Source of the DNA: Pseudobdellovibrionaceae bacterium
Lineage (GTDB): Bacteria > Bdellovibrionota > Bdellovibrionia > Bdellovibrionales > Bdellovibrionaceae
Assembly: GCA_947374445.1 (NCBI GenBank)
Contig: CANCBY010000162.1
Coordinates: 1 to 5,842 of the forward strand
Direction of reading: 5' to 3'
Length of the DNA: 5,842 nucleotides
The notes below the pieces were generated by a model, which was not told the DNA's origin, did no database searches, and saw only the letters and a list, made by a program, of their open reading frames with translations. Positions 4,905 through 5,842 of this stretch are shown piece by piece (positions within the stretch are counted from its first letter, which is position 1; every line of letters begins with the position of its first letter). The translations under genes and the position numbers were made by a program.

Positions 4905-5842
4905 ATGGATGCATTATTACAGAAGTTTCTCGCGACCTGTGCGAAAGGTGTGAGCGCGAAATCAGCGGCCGCAGTTTTAGAATTGTCGGCGGAGGGCGGT
5001 ACAGTTCCCTTCATCGCCCGTTATCGAAAAGAAAAGACAGGAAATCTAGACGAAGTGCAGATTCGTCAAGTCATTGAAGGCAAAGAGACCTTCGATGAGG
5101 TTATGAAGCGCAAAACTTTTTTACTCAAAGAAATTGGCGATCAAGGAAATCTAACAGAAGAAATCAAGAAACGAATTGATATCAGCTTTGACCTTGGTGA
5201 ACTAGAAGAGATCTATCGTCCATTCAAGAAAAAGAAAAAAACAAAAGCAACGATTGCCAGAGATGCAGGCCTAGAGCCTCTGTCGCAGTGGATTTGGGAT
5301 CTTGGTCATGGCACGATCAAAGATGATGCGACGATGGAGATGAAGGCCAAGAATTTTTTGAATGTGGCTGCTGGAATTGTTTCCTATGACTTGGCTCTTA
5401 AGGGAGCGCAGGACATTCTCATTGAGAAAATTGCCAATGATCCTGATTTGCGCGTTTCTGTACAAAAAAATTATTTTGATCACGGACGAGTGATTTCGAA
5501 GAGAGCGAAAGGCTTTAAACCACACTCTAAATTTGATATGTATGCTGAGTTTGAAGAGGCCGTAAAGTCTTTGATGGAAACCAAGTCGACACATCGATAT
5601 TTGGCTATGCGACGAGGCTGGCAGGAAGAAGAGCTTGCTGTTGAAGTTAAAGCTGATGATGAGGCGCTGCTCAAGTCTTACGAGAATTTTGCAACCACAA
5701 CTCCAGACACGGCTGCAGGAGTATTTCTTAAGCAGTGTGCAAAAATGGCGCTCACAGTTTATGTGGTGCCTTCAATCACAAACGAAGTTCATCGTTCTTT
5801 GAAAGATAAGTCTGACGAAGATGCGATCAAAGTTTTTGCTGA
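4905..5842 (+). CDS. tex: Transcription accessory protein Tex (YhgF family), N-terminal part
   Basis: Tex is a cytoplasmic RNA/nucleic-acid-binding protein related to eukaryotic Spt6, with an N-terminal helical domain, a YqgF-like RNase-H fold, helix-hairpin-helix motifs and a C-terminal S1 domain. The frame stays open to the window edge, giving 312 residues of a family usually 720-780 long. Only the N-terminal helical region and the approach to the YqgF domain are present. Signatures: GGTVPFIARYRKEKTGNLDE (residues 31-50), LEEIYRPFKKKKKTKATIA (from residue 100), AGLEPL, and near the right edge VVPSITNEVHRSLKDKSDE followed by AIKVFA. The ATG at 4905 gives the usual spacing to the VPFIARYRKE motif; an in-frame TTG at 4869 would add 12 residues, and neither has a clear Shine-Dalgarno. 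It probably follows infA in the same transcript. Confidence 0.95.
   Translation, partial: MDALLQKFLATCAKGVSAKSAAAVLELSAEGGTVPFIARYRKEKTGNLDEVQIRQVIEGKETFDEVMKRKTFLLKEIGDQGNLTEEIKKRIDISFDLGELEEIYRPFKKKKKTKATIARDAGLEPLSQWIWDLGHGTIKDDATMEMKAKNFLNVAAGIVSYDLALKGAQDILIEKIANDPDLRVSVQKNYFDHGRVISKRAKGFKPHSKFDMYAEFEEAVKSLMETKSTHRYLAMRRGWQEEELAVEVKADDEALLKSYENFATTTPDTAAGVFLKQCAKMALTVYVVPSITNEVHRSLKDKSDEDAIKVFA

Noticed and set aside
4619..5014. Minus-strand frame across infA and the start of tex
   Set aside because: It overlaps the clearly coding infA and tex starts on the other strand and shows no recognisable protein features.
5271..5674. Minus-strand frames inside tex
   Set aside because: The plus-strand frame is continuous and matches Tex along its length.

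Overview
The window is an ordinary chromosomal segment of a Gram-negative bacterium: six genes are densely packed and none shows signs of transfer. An LpxD acyltransferase indicates a lipid A outer membrane. An ETF:ubiquinone oxidoreductase indicates a respiratory, acyl-CoA-oxidising metabolism. Moderate GC, a free-standing RlmL-type methyltransferase, a histone H1-like lysine/alanine-rich protein and the overall look of the proteins suggest a Bdellovibrio-like (Bdellovibrionota) lineage. That placement is an inference, not proven by the sequence.

Layout, left to right: (1) the C-terminal two thirds of an ETF-QO (plus strand, cut by the left edge), ending in an iron-sulphur region with eight cysteines; (2) a 130-base gap with two inverted repeats, the second of which can form two mutually exclusive stems, one of them covering the ribosome binding site of the next gene; (3) an rRNA guanine-N2 methyltransferase of the RlmL family (plus); (4) a hairpin between convergent genes; (5) on the minus strand, an lpxD gene followed 3 bases later by a small four-helix membrane protein; (6) a divergent promoter region; (7) on the plus strand, a cluster of a lysine/alanine/proline-rich H1-like protein with a small folded C-terminal domain, then infA (translation initiation factor IF-1), then the N-terminal part of tex (cut by the right edge).

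How the genes work together: ETF-QO feeds electrons from flavoprotein dehydrogenases to quinone. LpxD and its membrane-protein partner are probably an envelope transcription unit. The right-hand cluster has a gene-expression theme: a basic nucleic-acid-binding protein, IF-1 and the RNA-binding transcription accessory protein Tex. No mobile elements, CRISPR arrays, tRNA or rRNA genes were seen. I found no clearly new multi-gene system. The points most worth a second look are the eight-cysteine ETF-QO tail, the possible RNA switch in the rlmL leader, the isolated lpxD with an unusual N-terminal pocket, and the H1-like protein with a Tudor-like tail next to infA.
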